Assembly: GCF_003268655.1 (NCBI RefSeq)
Contig: NZ_CP029642.1
Location: forward strand, 1,860,001 to 1,924,000
Source of the DNA: Arthrobacter dokdonellae
Lineage (GTDB): Bacteria > Actinomycetota > Actinomycetes > Actinomycetales > Micrococcaceae
Direction: 5' to 3'
DNA: 64,000 nucleotides
Under the pieces are notes generated by a model. That model was not told the origin of the DNA. It saw only the letters and a program-made list of their open reading frames with translations, and made no database searches. The first letter of the stretch is position 1; each line of letters opens with the position of its first letter. Shown here piece after piece: positions 35,471 through 44,422 of the stretch. The position numbers were made by a program, and so were the translations under genes.

Positions 35471-38362
35471 ATGGCGACTCGTTCTTCCCCCGCTCGCGCG
35501 TCCGCCGGCAAGCAAGGCGGCGCGTCCGCGCGCCCTGCGAAGACCGCCAAAATGCCGAGCACCCGCAGCAGGCAAACCGTTCCCGAACCGCAGCATGTCT
35601 GGCCGGTGCGCTTTGTCGCCGGCCTGTGGCAGGGGCTGGGGCACCTGATCGGCGGGGCCATCCGCCGCATGGGCGCCGACGTCAGCGGCATCGCCCACGA
35701 GGACCGCCGCGACGGCAGCGGCCTGTTCTTCATCCTCCTCGCCGCGCTCATCGCCACCTTTGAGTGGTGGGGCCTGACCGGCGGCGTGGCCGACGCCGTC
35801 CACGGCGTCTTTCAGGGCACGTTCGGCTGGTTCGCGGCCATGCTGCCGCCCATGCTGCTGATCTTCGCCATCCTGGTGTTCCGCCAGCCCACCAACGTCC
35901 GCGCCAACAACCGCGTCGCCATCGGCTTCTCCCTCATGGTCATCTCCGGCTGCGCGCTGGCACACGTGGCCGGCGGCATGCCTGACGCCGGCAGCGGCTT
36001 TGCCGGCGTCAGCCGCGCCGGCGGCATGGTCGGCATGATCGGCGGCGGCCTGGTCGGCGCGGCCAGCCCGGTGCTGGCCGTCGCCGTCTTCTCGATCCTG
36101 GCCTTCTTCAGCCTCCTGATCCTCACCGCCACACCCATCCGCCACATTCCCGACCGGCTGCGCAGCCTCTACGAACAGCTCGTCGGCACCGCTCCGCGGC
36201 ATGACGACGTTGCCGACGGCCACGACCAGAGCTACCTCTACGACCGCGAAGACCTTCCCAAGGAGAAGAAGCCCCGCGCCCTGCGCGGCCGCAAGAAGGC
36301 GGCCGCGGACACGCTCGAGCCGGGCTACGACACTGACGGTGCCTTTGACACGCCACTGGTTGACGTGGCCGACGACGACACCGGGGCAGCGCCTGCCGTG
36401 CCGTCCCTGCCGCCGGGCGTGCGGCGTCCCACGCGGGACGAGCTGGCCGCGGACAGGATCAAGGCCCGCCAGGGCCTGCCCACCTCCACCGGCCACGAGG
36501 CCGCGGACGGCCACCTGGCCGCGCCGGACGCGGTCACCGAGGCCATCGGGATCGTGACGGCCGGCGCCGCCACCCGGGCCATGCCAGCCCCGCCCAGCAG
36601 CGTGCCCGCGCCGATCCCTGCGCGGTCGGAGCAGCTGCAGCTCTCCGGGGACGTCACCTACACCCTGCCGGAATCGGACTTCCTGCCCGCCGGGCCGCCG
36701 GCGAAGGACGCCACGGATGCCAACGACGCAGTGGTGGCGGCGCTGACCGACACCCTGAACCAGTTCAATGTGGACGCGGCCGTGACCGGCTTCAGCCGCG
36801 GCCCCACCGTCACACGGTATGAGATTGAGCTGGCGTCCGGCACCAAGGTGGAGCGCGTCACGGCCCTGAGCAAGAACATCTCCTACGCCGTGGCGTCCTC
36901 GGACGTGCGCATCCTCAGCCCGATCCCGGGCAAGAGCGCCATCGGCATCGAAATCCCGAACGCGGACAAGGAGATCGTGGTCCTCGGCGACGTCCTGCGG
37001 TCGGCCAACGCCCGGCGCACCGACCATCCCATGGTCATGGGCGTCGGCAAGGACGTCGAGGGCGGCTTCGTCGTGGCCAACCTGGCCAAGATGCCGCACC
37101 TGCTGGTGGCCGGCGCCACCGGCGCCGGAAAGTCCTCCTTCGTCAACTCCATGATTGTTTCGATCCTGATGCGCTCCACGCCCGACGAGGTCCGCATGGT
37201 CATGGTCGACCCCAAACGTGTGGAACTGACCGCCTACGAGGGCGTCCCGCACCTGATCACCCCCATCATCACCAACCCCAAGAAGGCCGCCGAGGCGCTG
37301 CAGTGGGTGGTGCGCGAAATGGACCAGCGCTACGACGACCTGGCCAACTACGGCTTCAAGCACATTGACGAATTCAACAAGGCGGTCAAGGCCGGCAAGG
37401 TCCATCCGCCCGTCGACTCCAAGCGCATCATCCGCCCGTACCCGTACCTGCTGGTGATCGTGGACGAGCTCGCCGACCTGATGATGGTGGCCCCGCGCGA
37501 CGTCGAAGACTCCATTGTGCGCATCACCCAGCTCGCCCGGGCCGCCGGCATCCACCTGGTGCTGGCCACGCAGCGCCCGTCCGTGGACGTGGTGACCGGC
37601 CTGATCAAGGCCAACGTCCCGTCCCGGATGGCGTTCGCCACGTCCTCCGTCACGGACTCCCGCGTGGTCCTGGACCAGCCGGGCGCCGAAAAGCTGCTGG
37701 GCCAGGGCGACGCCCTGTTCCTGCCGATGGGCAAGTCCAAGCCGATCCGTGTCCAGGGAGCCTGGGTCACCGAGGCCGAGATCAAGCGCGTCGTGGACCA
37801 TGTCAAGGGCCAGCTGACAGTCCACTACCGCGACGACGTGGCCGTTGAGGCACCCAGGAAGCAGATCGAAGACGACATCGGCGACGACCTGGAGTTGCTG
37901 CTGCAGGCCACCGAGCTGGTGGTCACCACGCAGTTTGGCTCCACCTCGATGCTCCAGCGCAAGCTGCGGGTCGGCTTCGCCAAGGCCGGGCGCCTGATGG
38001 ACCTGCTGGAATCGCGCGGCGTGGTTGGACCTTCCGAGGGTTCCAAGGCGCGCGACGTCCTCGTCAAGCCCGACGACCTTGCCGCCACGCTGGCCGCCAT
38101 CCGGGGCGGCGGTGCGGGCGAGGGTCCTGCCGAAGGCGGAGCTGGCGTCGCGCCAACGGAAGGCGGACCGTCCGACGGCGGGCCGGGCCCGGCAGTCGGG
38201 GACGCCATGACGGCCGCCCTGACGGAGAACGCGAACGCCAACCACGGCTGGGGCACGGACCTGGTGGCCGAGGACCTGGCCAGCCGCACCGAGGCCGTGG
38301 ACTACTACGACGGTGACGACGAGGACGGCGGCGAGGACGCATGGTCGCTGACCGGACGGTGA
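35471..38362 (+). CDS. ftsK: DNA translocase FtsK/SpoIIIE
   Basis: Septal motor that pumps chromosome dimers through the division site; 963 residues. A basic N-terminus leads into four or five helices (about 70-220, e.g. GLFFILLAALIATFEWW, VAVFSILAFFSLLILTATPI). A variable linker (220-410), the alpha/beta motor with Walker A GATGAGKS (548-555), Walker B YLLVIVDELADLMMVAP, and the DNA-reading gamma domain (DLELLLQATELVVTTQ to SKARDVLVKPDD) follow, with an acidic tail. The gamma domain implies orienting sequences (KOPS) in the genome. The start is ATG 35471; TTG 35462 would add three residues. Confidence 0.95.
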   Translation: MATRSSPARASAGKQGGASARPAKTAKMPSTRSRQTVPEPQHVWPVRFVAGLWQGLGHLIGGAIRRMGADVSGIAHEDRRDGSGLFFILLAALIATFEWWGLTGGVADAVHGVFQGTFGWFAAMLPPMLLIFAILVFRQPTNVRANNRVAIGFSLMVISGCALAHVAGGMPDAGSGFAGVSRAGGMVGMIGGGLVGAASPVLAVAVFSILAFFSLLILTATPIRHIPDRLRSLYEQLVGTAPRHDDVADGHDQSYLYDREDLPKEKKPRALRGRKKAAADTLEPGYDTDGAFDTPLVDVADDDTGAAPAVPSLPPGVRRPTRDELAADRIKARQGLPTSTGHEAADGHLAAPDAVTEAIGIVTAGAATRAMPAPPSSVPAPIPARSEQLQLSGDVTYTLPESDFLPAGPPAKDATDANDAVVAALTDTLNQFNVDAAVTGFSRGPTVTRYEIELASGTKVERVTALSKNISYAVASSDVRILSPIPGKSAIGIEIPNADKEIVVLGDVLRSANARRTDHPMVMGVGKDVEGGFVVANLAKMPHLLVAGATGAGKSSFVNSMIVSILMRSTPDEVRMVMVDPKRVELTAYEGVPHLITPIITNPKKAAEALQWVVREMDQRYDDLANYGFKHIDEFNKAVKAGKVHPPVDSKRIIRPYPYLLVIVDELADLMMVAPRDVEDSIVRITQLARAAGIHLVLATQRPSVDVVTGLIKANVPSRMAFATSSVTDSRVVLDQPGAEKLLGQGDALFLPMGKSKPIRVQGAWVTEAEIKRVVDHVKGQLTVHYRDDVAVEAPRKQIEDDIGDDLELLLQATELVVTTQFGSTSMLQRKLRVGFAKAGRLMDLLESRGVVGPSEGSKARDVLVKPDDLAATLAAIRGGGAGEGPAEGGAGVAPTEGGPSDGGPGPAVGDAMTAALTENANANHGWGTDLVAEDLASRTEAVDYYDGDDEDGGEDAWSLTGR

Positions 38363-38405
38363 GGCCGGGCTGCCGGGCGCCTACCGGCCCCGGGCCGAAT
38401 GGCGA

Positions 38406-38411
38406 TAGCCT
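38406..38411 (+). promoter_or_regulatory. -10 box of pgsA-type gene, leaderless arrangement
   Basis: TAGCCT ends six bases before GTG 38418, and no ribosome site is seen. Confidence 0.5.
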
Positions 38412-38417
38412 TGCACA

Positions 38418-39017
38418 GTGACCGATAACGCCGCACCAGCCCCGCCCCGACCCTCAAACTGGAACCTGCCGAACGCCCTGACCATGCTGCGCATCGTGCT
38501 GGTGCCGTTCTTCATCTGGTTCTTCCTGGCCGACGCCACCGCGTACGGCTGGTGGCGCTGGGCGGCGGTGGTGCTGTTCCTGGTGGCCATTTACACAGAC
38601 AAGCTCGACGGCGACATCGCCCGGGCGCGCGGGCTCATCACGAGCTTTGGGAAGATCGCGGACCCGATCGCGGACAAGCTGCTGATCGGCTCGGCCTTGA
38701 TCATGCTGTCCGCCGTGGGCGAGCTGTGGTGGTGGGTGACGATCCTGATGCTGGTCCGGGAAGTGGGGATCACGGCCCTGCGTTTTGTGGTGATCCGCTA
38801 CGGCGTCATGGCCGCCTCGGGGGGCGGCAAGCTCAAGACCGTCCTGCAGACAGTGGCCATCTTCCTCTTCCTGCTCCCCGTCACACCTGCCGTACCGTGG
38901 CTTTCCGTCGCGGCGCTGGTGGTCATGCTGGCGGCGCTGGCCGTCACGGTGGTCACCGGCATCGACTACCTCATCAAGGCCGGGCAGCTGCGCAGCGCCG
39001 GCCGCGGGGCGGCGTAG
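38418..39017 (+). CDS. pgsA: CDP-alcohol phosphatidyltransferase, PgsA-type
   Basis: Membrane enzyme of 199 residues that most likely makes phosphatidylglycerophosphate from CDP-diacylglycerol and glycerol-3-phosphate. The family signature is DKLDGDIARARGLITSFG then KIADPIADK, keeping the two pairs of metal-binding Asp. The first Asp of the usual D(x)2DG is here in TDKLDGD. N-terminal NLPNALTMLRIVLVPFFIWF and four further helices fit PgsA. The position between ftsK and cinA is the classic actinobacterial one. CinA begins three bases after the stop. Confidence 0.9.
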   Translation: MTDNAAPAPPRPSNWNLPNALTMLRIVLVPFFIWFFLADATAYGWWRWAAVVLFLVAIYTDKLDGDIARARGLITSFGKIADPIADKLLIGSALIMLSAVGELWWWVTILMLVREVGITALRFVVIRYGVMAASGGGKLKTVLQTVAIFLFLLPVTPAVPWLSVAALVVMLAALAVTVVTGIDYLIKAGQLRSAGRGAA

Positions 39018-39019
39018 CC

Positions 39020-39517
39020 GTGGCGGTTCCGGGCATGGACCTGGACACGCTGGTGGCTGATGCAGCGGCCGCCGGGCTAAGCGTTGCCACGGCCGAATCG
39101 CTGACCGGCGGACTGCTTGCCGCCACCCTGGTGGAGGTTCCCGGCGCGTCGGGCATGCTCAACGGCGGCGTCATCGCCTACCAAAACGACGTCAAGGTCA
39201 GGGCGCTGGGCGTGCCGGCCGAAATGCTGGCCGAGCACGGAGCCGTCGACGCGCGGGTGGCCTGCGCCATGGCGCTGGGCGCCTGCCACCTGGCGGGAGC
39301 GCGGGTGGGGCTGTCCACCACCGGGGTGGCCGGACCTGAACCGCACCAGGGCAAGGCCGTGGGAGATGTCTTCATCGGTGTGGCCATCGACGGCGAGGTC
39401 CAGGCCTACGAATACCATTTCGGCGGGGACCGGGCCATGGTCCGCCAGCAGGCCGTGGACGAGGCGCTGGCGCTGCTGCAGCAGGTGGTCGCGGCGGCCC
39501 GGGAACAAAAGTTGTGA
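39020..39517 (+). CDS. CinA C-terminal-domain protein (nicotinamide-nucleotide amidase type)
   Basis: 165 residues comprising only the CinA C-terminal domain (PncC-like), which deamidates NMN to nicotinic acid mononucleotide. GLSVATAESLTGGLLAATLV, GGVIAYQNDVKVRALGV, LSTTGVAGPEPHQGKAVGDV and FIGVAIDGEVQAYEYHF are typical; Ser and Lys/Thr catalytic positions lie in AESLTGG and STTGVAGP. GTG 39020 is three bases after the pgsA stop, so the two are coupled. ClgR follows, as in Corynebacterium and Arthrobacter relatives. Confidence 0.9.
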   Translation: MAVPGMDLDTLVADAAAAGLSVATAESLTGGLLAATLVEVPGASGMLNGGVIAYQNDVKVRALGVPAEMLAEHGAVDARVACAMALGACHLAGARVGLSTTGVAGPEPHQGKAVGDVFIGVAIDGEVQAYEYHFGGDRAMVRQQAVDEALALLQQVVAAAREQKL

Positions 39518-39549
39518 CCGGATAGTTAGGGATAGTGAACGCATTGGGT

Positions 39550-39572
39550 GGTGATCACCCTTAGGATAAGAT
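39550..39572. promoter_or_regulatory. Palindrome and -10 candidates before clgR
   Basis: GGTGATCACC (39550-39559) is a perfect 10-base palindrome, followed by TAGGAT and TAAGAT (-10 candidates at 39562-39572) and a half copy GATCACC (39570-39576). The spacing suits a repressor or activator near a promoter. Which protein binds is unknown; autoregulation by ClgR is possible but the site does not clearly match a known ClgR box. Confidence 0.35.
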
Positions 39573-39741
39573 CACCAACGATAGGCGTTGCCCTTTTCGG
39601 ACCAGCCGAAGAGGACGTATGCAAATGGCAAGGAGTAAGGCGATACCGATGGTGAAACAACCCGTATCCGTAAACGGCGTGGTGCGCTGGCGGGATGTGG
39701 GTTTGGCGGATGAGGCAAAGCATCAGCAGAAGGAGCGCAAA

Positions 39742-40089
39742 ATGGTGGTTCTACGCCACGAAATTGGAGACGTTCTGCGGGATGTTCGCCAGCGTCAAGG
39801 CCGCACACTCCGCGAAGTCTCACACAACGCACGCGTCTCACTGGGCTATTTGAGTGAAGTGGAGCGTGGGCAGAAGGAAGCGTCTTCCGAGCTGCTTTCC
39901 TCCATCTGCTCCGCCCTTGACGTGCCCCTGTCACTCATGCTCCGCGAGGTGAGCGACCGTCTGGCCATAGCCGAAGGCGTGGCCGTCCCGGACACCGTTC
40001 CCCAGGAATTCGCAGCCCGCTATGGCCGCGACCTCAACGAGGAACTCTCCGAAGAACTGCGCAAGGGACTCATGTCTAACGCCTTCTAG
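39742..40089 (+). CDS. clgR: HTH transcription regulator ClgR
   Basis: 115-residue XRE-type regulator; in corynebacteria and streptomycetes ClgR activates clpP1P2 and other stress genes and is itself degraded by Clp. The helix-turn-helix is [20 protein letters not shown] then [19 protein letters not shown]. The C-terminal half ([20 protein letters not shown]) is characteristic. ATG 39742 follows AAGGAGCGCAAA, a good ribosome site; the longer in-frame extension has no family likeness. The C-terminal [11 protein letters not shown] ends in small residues, as do known ClgR degrons. It stands between cinA and the recA region as in relatives. Confidence 0.9.
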   Translation: MVVLRHEIGDVLRDVRQRQGRTLREVSHNARVSLGYLSEVERGQKEASSELLSSICSALDVPLSLMLREVSDRLAIAEGVAVPDTVPQEFAARYGRDLNEELSEELRKGLMSNAF

Positions 40090-40203
40090 GTGTGCACAGC
40101 GCCTGGAACGGCCCTTACGCCTTCCGTCACTGCCGCGCCGGAGGAAACCGGCATGCGGCGCCAAGATCCTTGCAGGCAGGCACAGTGTGTGGCCGGCCCG
40201 GAC

Positions 40204-40243
40204 AGCAAAGCGGGCCCCGTCCTTGGAGGGGGCCCGCTTTGCT
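40204..40243. terminator. Terminator between clgR and marR
   Basis: AGCAAAGCGGGCCCC pairs with GGGGCCCGCTTTGCT (right arm ending at 40243) over an 11-base loop. It lies between convergent clgR and the MarR gene and can stop both transcripts. Confidence 0.8.
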
Positions 40244-40292
40244 GCATGTCCAGCGCCGGCAGCCGTGCCGCACGGCGGGCCGGCCGCGGTCC

Positions 40293-40778
40293 TCAGCGGC
40301 CGCCGTCGTCATTGAGCTTGGCAATTAAGGCGGCCAAGGTGGCCAGGTCCGCCGTGTCCCAATGGGCCAGCAGGCTGTGAAAGGCACGCTGGCGGCCGTC
40401 ATGGACTTCACGCATCTTGGCCAGGCCCCGGGGCGTGAGCTCAATCATCTGCGCGCGCCCGTCACGGGGATCGGCGTCCTTGCGGACCAGCCCCACGCTT
40501 TCCAGAAAACTGATCTGGCGGCTCACGGACGGCTTCCCGACACCGATGCTCCTGGCCAGCTCCGTCAGCCGCATGCCGCCCTGGTGCAGCAGCACCGAAA
40601 GCAGTCCATATGCGGCCGGCTCCAGATCCGGATGGACGCTGCGGGACAGCGAATGGCTGGTGGCCCGGGCCCGGCGCCACAACAGGCTGAGTTCAACCTC
40701 CAGCGCCTCCATGGCGGCCTCCTTTTCGGGTGCAAGGGGAGGAGTGGCATCACCCTGCGCTGAAGCTGCTGTACTCAT
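40293..40778 (-). CDS. MarR-family transcriptional regulator
   Basis: 161-residue winged-helix regulator. Helices EVELSLLWRRARATSHSLSR, DLEPAAYGLLSVLLHQGG, the recognition part RLTELARSIGVGKPSVSRQI, and the wing KDADPRDGRAQMIELTPRG are standard. It probably represses an efflux or stress gene; no obvious target is adjacent apart from the divergent DUF3046 gene 56 bases away. ATG 40778 is chosen because the upstream frame is not MarR-like. Confidence 0.88.
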   Translation of the reverse strand: MSTAASAQGDATPPLAPEKEAAMEALEVELSLLWRRARATSHSLSRSVHPDLEPAAYGLLSVLLHQGGMRLTELARSIGVGKPSVSRQISFLESVGLVRKDADPRDGRAQMIELTPRGLAKMREVHDGRQRAFHSLLAHWDTADLATLAALIAKLNDDGGR

Positions 40779-40834
40779 GGGAACCAGTCTATTCTGCGCA
40801 CGCCGGACGGCGCCCGGCGTGCAAGAATGGGACT

Positions 40835-41056
40835 GTGCGAGCAAGCGAGTTTTGGCGATTGATGGACGACGAGTTCACCCCCGGGTATTCCCGCGTCCTT
40901 GCCAGGGAACTGCATTTGGCCGGGGTAGGCGGGAAAACGGCCCTTGACGCCCTCGCTGCCGGATACGACCCGCGGGAGGTCTGGCTTGAGGTGTGCCAAA
41001 TGCAGGACGTGCCGGAGGCGCGGCGCCTGGGGCGCGACATCCCCGTGAAGAAATGA
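40835..41056 (+). CDS. DUF3046 protein
   Basis: 73-residue protein beginning VRASEFWRLMDDEFTPGYSR. This is the DUF3046 family, short soluble actinobacterial proteins of unknown role typically encoded just before recA. The core AGVGGKTALDALAAGYDPRE and a basic end follow. GTG 40835 is chosen because the domain begins at that residue. It has the same direction as recA but is separated from it by a 320-base gap with its own LexA-type box. Confidence 0.82.
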   Translation: MRASEFWRLMDDEFTPGYSRVLARELHLAGVGGKTALDALAAGYDPREVWLEVCQMQDVPEARRLGRDIPVKK

Positions 41057-41376
41057 CCGTGGACATGACAGCGACGATCTAACAACTTTGGCTGGCGACA
41101 CGCCGTGCGAAGAATCGAATACCTGTTCGAAGCGCCCTAGAATTGAACGGACCGGTGCGGCAGGGGAAGAAAGTTCTCCACAAATTTGCCCGCAGCGGCG
41201 GACTTCGGCGGACATTGTCAGAGCCTTGAACTAGCGTTTTAACCAACGTAACGCCACGGAGTTGCCCCCACGGGGAAGTCCGCAGGAAGAAACCAAACCA
41301 CCACCCGGACCCGGTGCAGGAAGTGCCGGAAGGACGGGGCCGAAGATTCGGCACAGATGAAAGACCGAGGTGAACC
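41057..41376 (+). promoter_or_regulatory. recA control region
   Basis: 320-base gene-free gap. It contains TCGAATACCTGTTCGA (41115-41130), a near-perfect LexA box of the CGAAY-N4-GTTCG type. TAGAAT (41138-41143) lies eight bases downstream as a plausible -10, and TCGAAT in the box could serve as a poor -35. The remaining leader of about 225 bases holds no gene; AGACCGAGGTGAACC precedes the recA ATG. SOS induction of recA-recX is therefore expected. Confidence 0.75.
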
Positions 41377-42429
41377 ATGGCCGCTCCCGCAGACCGTGAA
41401 AAGGCGCTGGCCGCAGCGCTGGCCCAGATTGACAAGCAGTATGGCAAGGGCTCGGTAATGCGCCTGGGTGACGATGTCAGGGCGCCCATTGAAGTCATTC
41501 CCACCGGATCCATCGCCCTGGATGTTGCGCTGGGCATCGGAGGACTGCCGCGTGGCCGTGTCGTGGAGATCTACGGCCCGGAATCCTCGGGTAAGACCAC
41601 CGTAGCGCTGCATGCCGTCGCGAACGCGCAAAAGAACGGCGGCATTGCGGCGTTCATCGACGCCGAGCACGCCCTGGACCCCGACTACGCCGCCAAGCTC
41701 GGTGTGGACACGGACGCACTTTTGGTCTCCCAGCCGGACACCGGCGAGCAGGCGCTGGAGATCATGGACATGCTGATCGGCTCCGGCTCGCTGGACGTCA
41801 TTGTCATCGACTCCGTGGCCGCGCTGGTGCCGCGCGCCGAAATCGAGGGCGACATGGGCGACAGCCACGTGGGCCTGCAGGCGCGCCTGATGAGCCAGGC
41901 CCTGCGCAAGATCACCGGGCGCCTGAGCCAGACCAAGACCACCGCCATCTTCATCAACCAGCTGCGTGAGAAGATCGGCGTGTTCTTCGGCAGCCCGGAG
42001 ACCACCACCGGTGGAAAGGCGCTGAAGTTCTACGCCTCCATCCGCATCGACGTCCGCCGCATCCAGACATTGAAGGAGGGGTCGGACGCCGTCGGAAACC
42101 GGACCAAGGCCAAGGTCGTCAAGAACAAGATGGCACCGCCGTTCAAGGTTGCCGAGTTCGACATCATCTATGGCCAGGGCATTTCGCGTGAAGGCGGAAT
42201 CATCGACATGGGCGTGGAGCACGGCATCATCCGCAAGTCAGGTTCCTGGTTCACCTACGACGGCGACCAGCTCGGCCAGGGCATGGAGAACTCCCGCCGC
42301 TTCCTGCGGGACAACCCCGAGCTGGCGGAGGAACTCGAGCGCCTGATCAAGGTCAAGCTGGGTGTGGGCGTCGCCGCGGAACCTCCGGCGGAGGCAGCCC
42401 CGAAGCTGAAGGCCGTCGACGGCTTCTAA
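41377..42429 (+). CDS. recA: Recombinase RecA
   Basis: Strand-exchange protein and coprotease that triggers LexA cleavage. 350 residues. Walker A GPESSGKT (67-74), [20 protein letters not shown] (Walker B region), [11 protein letters not shown] with L2 [20 protein letters not shown], and the C-terminal domain KRF-free [15 protein letters not shown] region are all present. No intein. ATG 41377 with the leader described above. RecX follows after nine bases, the normal actinobacterial pair, so it is probably one SOS-induced transcript. Confidence 0.97.
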   Translation: MAAPADREKALAAALAQIDKQYGKGSVMRLGDDVRAPIEVIPTGSIALDVALGIGGLPRGRVVEIYGPESSGKTTVALHAVANAQKNGGIAAFIDAEHALDPDYAAKLGVDTDALLVSQPDTGEQALEIMDMLIGSGSLDVIVIDSVAALVPRAEIEGDMGDSHVGLQARLMSQALRKITGRLSQTKTTAIFINQLREKIGVFFGSPETTTGGKALKFYASIRIDVRRIQTLKEGSDAVGNRTKAKVVKNKMAPPFKVAEFDIIYGQGISREGGIIDMGVEHGIIRKSGSWFTYDGDQLGQGMENSRRFLRDNPELAEELERLIKVKLGVGVAAEPPAEAAPKLKAVDGF

Positions 42430-42438
42430 GGGGCTGCC

Positions 42439-42975
42439 GTGAACACGAAGCGGCCGGCCCCGGAACTGGACCCCGACGCGAATCCGGCGTCGGTGGCCCG
42501 GGCCATCATCCTGCGGCAGCTGACCAACTCGCCCAAGAGCCGCCATCAGCTGGCCCAAAAGCTGGCGGAACGTCACGTTCCGGATGACGTCGCCGAGTCC
42601 GTGCTGGACCGCTTCGAGGAAGTCAAGCTCATTGACGACGCCGAATTCGCCCGGCTGTGGGTACGCAGCAGGGCCCAAAACCGGTCGCTCGCCAGGGGCG
42701 CGCTCCAGCGCGAGCTCGCGGAGAAGGGGATATCCGCTCACCTGGCCGAGGAGGCGCTGGCCCAGGTCAGCGACGACGACGAGGCGGCCAGTGCCGAGGC
42801 CCTGGTGCGGCGCAAGCTGCGCGGGTCCATGAATCTGGCGGATACGGCGGAGCGGGACAAGTACACCCGGCGCTGGGTGGCCATGCTGGCGCGCAAGGGC
42901 TTCGGGCCCTCGAATGCCTTCGCCGTGGTGGAGCGGCTCATCGATGAGCAGCTCGACGGCGAATCACCGGAGTAA
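42439..42975 (+). CDS. recX: Regulatory protein RecX
   Basis: 178-residue helical modulator that inhibits RecA filaments. Three-helix repeats: ARAIILRQLTNSPKSRHQLA, RHVPDDVAESVLDRFEEV with DDAEFARLWVRSRA, and NRSLARGALQRELAEKGIS. A C-terminal repeat (RRWVAMLARKGFGPSNAFAV) follows. GTG 42439 is nine bases after recA, so it is cotranscribed and coupled. Length and position are typical. Confidence 0.93.
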   Translation: MNTKRPAPELDPDANPASVARAIILRQLTNSPKSRHQLAQKLAERHVPDDVAESVLDRFEEVKLIDDAEFARLWVRSRAQNRSLARGALQRELAEKGISAHLAEEALAQVSDDDEAASAEALVRRKLRGSMNLADTAERDKYTRRWVAMLARKGFGPSNAFAVVERLIDEQLDGESPE

Positions 42976-43003
42976 ATCCCGCGGAATGCGCCCCTGCCGC
43001 GGT

Positions 43004-43009
43004 TATGCT
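43004..43009 (+). promoter_or_regulatory. -10 box of the secreted coiled-coil gene, leaderless-like
   Basis: TATGCT ends eight bases before ATG 43018. No ribosome site is seen between. No clear -35. Confidence 0.4.
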
Positions 43010-43017
43010 TGCCACCT

Positions 43018-44295
43018 ATGATCAGTCTTCCACGTCGTCTGGTGAGCACCCTGGCCGCAGCAGTTGCGGCCGGGTTCATCGTCGTTTCGGGCGTTTCGGC
43101 AAGTCCTGTCTCCGCCGATGACGGGCCGCCCACCGGCTACCCCACGTGGTCCGACGTCCAAAAGGCCAAGGGGAACGCCGCTGCCACCCAGGCCGAAGTC
43201 GCCAAGATCAACGCCCTGTTGGACACGTTGTCCGCCGAATCCGACACCCTCGGCACCGCGGCAGTCCAGGCCGGGGCAGCGTACGCCGCGACAAAGGCGC
43301 AGCTGGATGTGGTCACCGGCCAGGTCAACGTCCTGCAGGCACAGACCAGCCGCGCCGAAAAGCAGGCGTCCGGCTACCAAAAGGACGTTGCCGCGGCGGC
43401 AGTCCAAAGCTACAAGTCGGGCGGGGCCAACCTCGGCATCTTCACCACCCTGACGAGCCTGGGCTCCACCAATGCGCTGCAGGGCCTGGACATGCTGGCC
43501 CAGGTGGGCGAACAGGCCGCCGGCAGGGCCGTGCGGGCCAAGGCCGCCGAGTCCGTGGCGGCGTCACTGGCCCAGTCCCGGCAGGCCGCGGAGGCCCAGC
43601 AGGCCGCCCTGACGGCGGCCTCCCAATCGGCCCTGGACAAGGCCGTCGCCGCGCAGCGGGCGGTGGCCGACCAGCTCGCGGCCAGAAAGAAGGACAGCGC
43701 GACCCTGACGGCGCAGCTGGCCATGCTCAACAACACCACCAACGCCGTTGAGCAAAAGTACCGGCAGGGCCAGGAAGCCCAGGCCGCCTACGAAGCGGCC
43801 CAGGAAGCCAAGCGACGGGCCGCCGCATTGGAAGCGGCGCGGCAGGCAGCCGCGGCGGCCGCCGCGGCGGCGGCTTCAGCGGCCCAGCAGCAGGCCCAAC
43901 CGGTCCAGCCGGCGGTGCCCGCCCAGGCCAGCAGCGGCTTCATTCCCGTGGAGGTCCTCCTGCCCAACATCCCCGGCGGCGCCGTCAACGACCCTTCGGG
44001 AGCGCAGGCCTACGCCTCGTCCCGGCTGAGTGTGTACGGATGGCCGCAGAGCCAGTTCCAGTGCCTGCTGCAGCTGTGGACGCAGGAGTCCGGATGGCTG
44101 ACCAACGCCACCAACCCGAGCAGCGGCGCCTATGGCATCGCCCAGGCCCTGCCGCCGGGAAAGTATTCGGATACGGGATCCGACTGGCTCACCAACTATC
44201 ACACGCAGATCGACTGGGGCCTAGGTTACATCAACGACCGCTATGGTTCCCCGTGCGGCGCCTGGGGCCACGAAGTCGCCAACAACTGGTACTGA
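43018..44295 (+). CDS. Secreted coiled-coil protein with lysozyme-like (aggregation-promoting-factor type) C-terminal domain
   Basis: 425 residues. Signal peptide: MISLPRRLVSTLAAAVAAGF then IVVSGVSASPVSA, cut near residue 35. A long Ala/Gln-rich coiled coil (about 45-285, with ESDTLGTAAVQAGAAYAAT and Ala-rich EALEAARQ-type repeats) is followed by a short linker. The C-terminal domain (about 310-425) contains LQLWTQESGWLTNATNPSSG, AYGIAQALPPGKY and WGLGYINDRYGSPCGAWGHE, matching the transglycosylase-like fold of aggregation-promoting-factor and Rpf-like proteins; Glu in TQESGW is the likely catalytic acid. It probably trims or remodels peptidoglycan at the surface. It is the first gene after recX. 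Confidence 0.8.
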   Translation: MISLPRRLVSTLAAAVAAGFIVVSGVSASPVSADDGPPTGYPTWSDVQKAKGNAAATQAEVAKINALLDTLSAESDTLGTAAVQAGAAYAATKAQLDVVTGQVNVLQAQTSRAEKQASGYQKDVAAAAVQSYKSGGANLGIFTTLTSLGSTNALQGLDMLAQVGEQAAGRAVRAKAAESVAASLAQSRQAAEAQQAALTAASQSALDKAVAAQRAVADQLAARKKDSATLTAQLAMLNNTTNAVEQKYRQGQEAQAAYEAAQEAKRRAAALEAARQAAAAAAAAAASAAQQQAQPVQPAVPAQASSGFIPVEVLLPNIPGGAVNDPSGAQAYASSRLSVYGWPQSQFQCLLQLWTQESGWLTNATNPSSGAYGIAQALPPGKYSDTGSDWLTNYHTQIDWGLGYINDRYGSPCGAWGHEVANNWY

Positions 44296-44385
44296 CCCCC
44301 GATATCCAGGTGCGCTGCGCGGCTGTGCGCACAGCTCGCGGTGACCGTTGCTCAGAACAGCCCGGCCGGTGCCCGCCGGGGCCCA

Positions 44386-44416
44386 TTTACCGACTATCCG
44401 CCCCAGGACTTAAGCT
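44386..44416 (+). promoter_or_regulatory. miaB promoter, leaderless arrangement
   Basis: TTTACC (44386-44391) and TAAGCT (44411-44416) are 19 bases apart. The -10 ends six bases before GTG 44423, with no ribosome site between. Confidence 0.5.
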
Positions 44417-44422
44417 TGATGG

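Noticed and set aside
35303..38245. 980-codon minus-strand frame over ftsK
   Set aside because: Antisense to ftsK with its Walker motifs and gamma domain; its Gly/Ala/His/Arg composition and absence of any fold mark it as a shadow.
44381..44400. CATTTACCGACTATCCG looked like a fragment of the structured repeat (copies A-C)
   Set aside because: Only the left-arm end and part of the core are similar, there is no opposing arm, and the stretch serves as the miaB promoter. Chance or a worn relic cannot be told apart.
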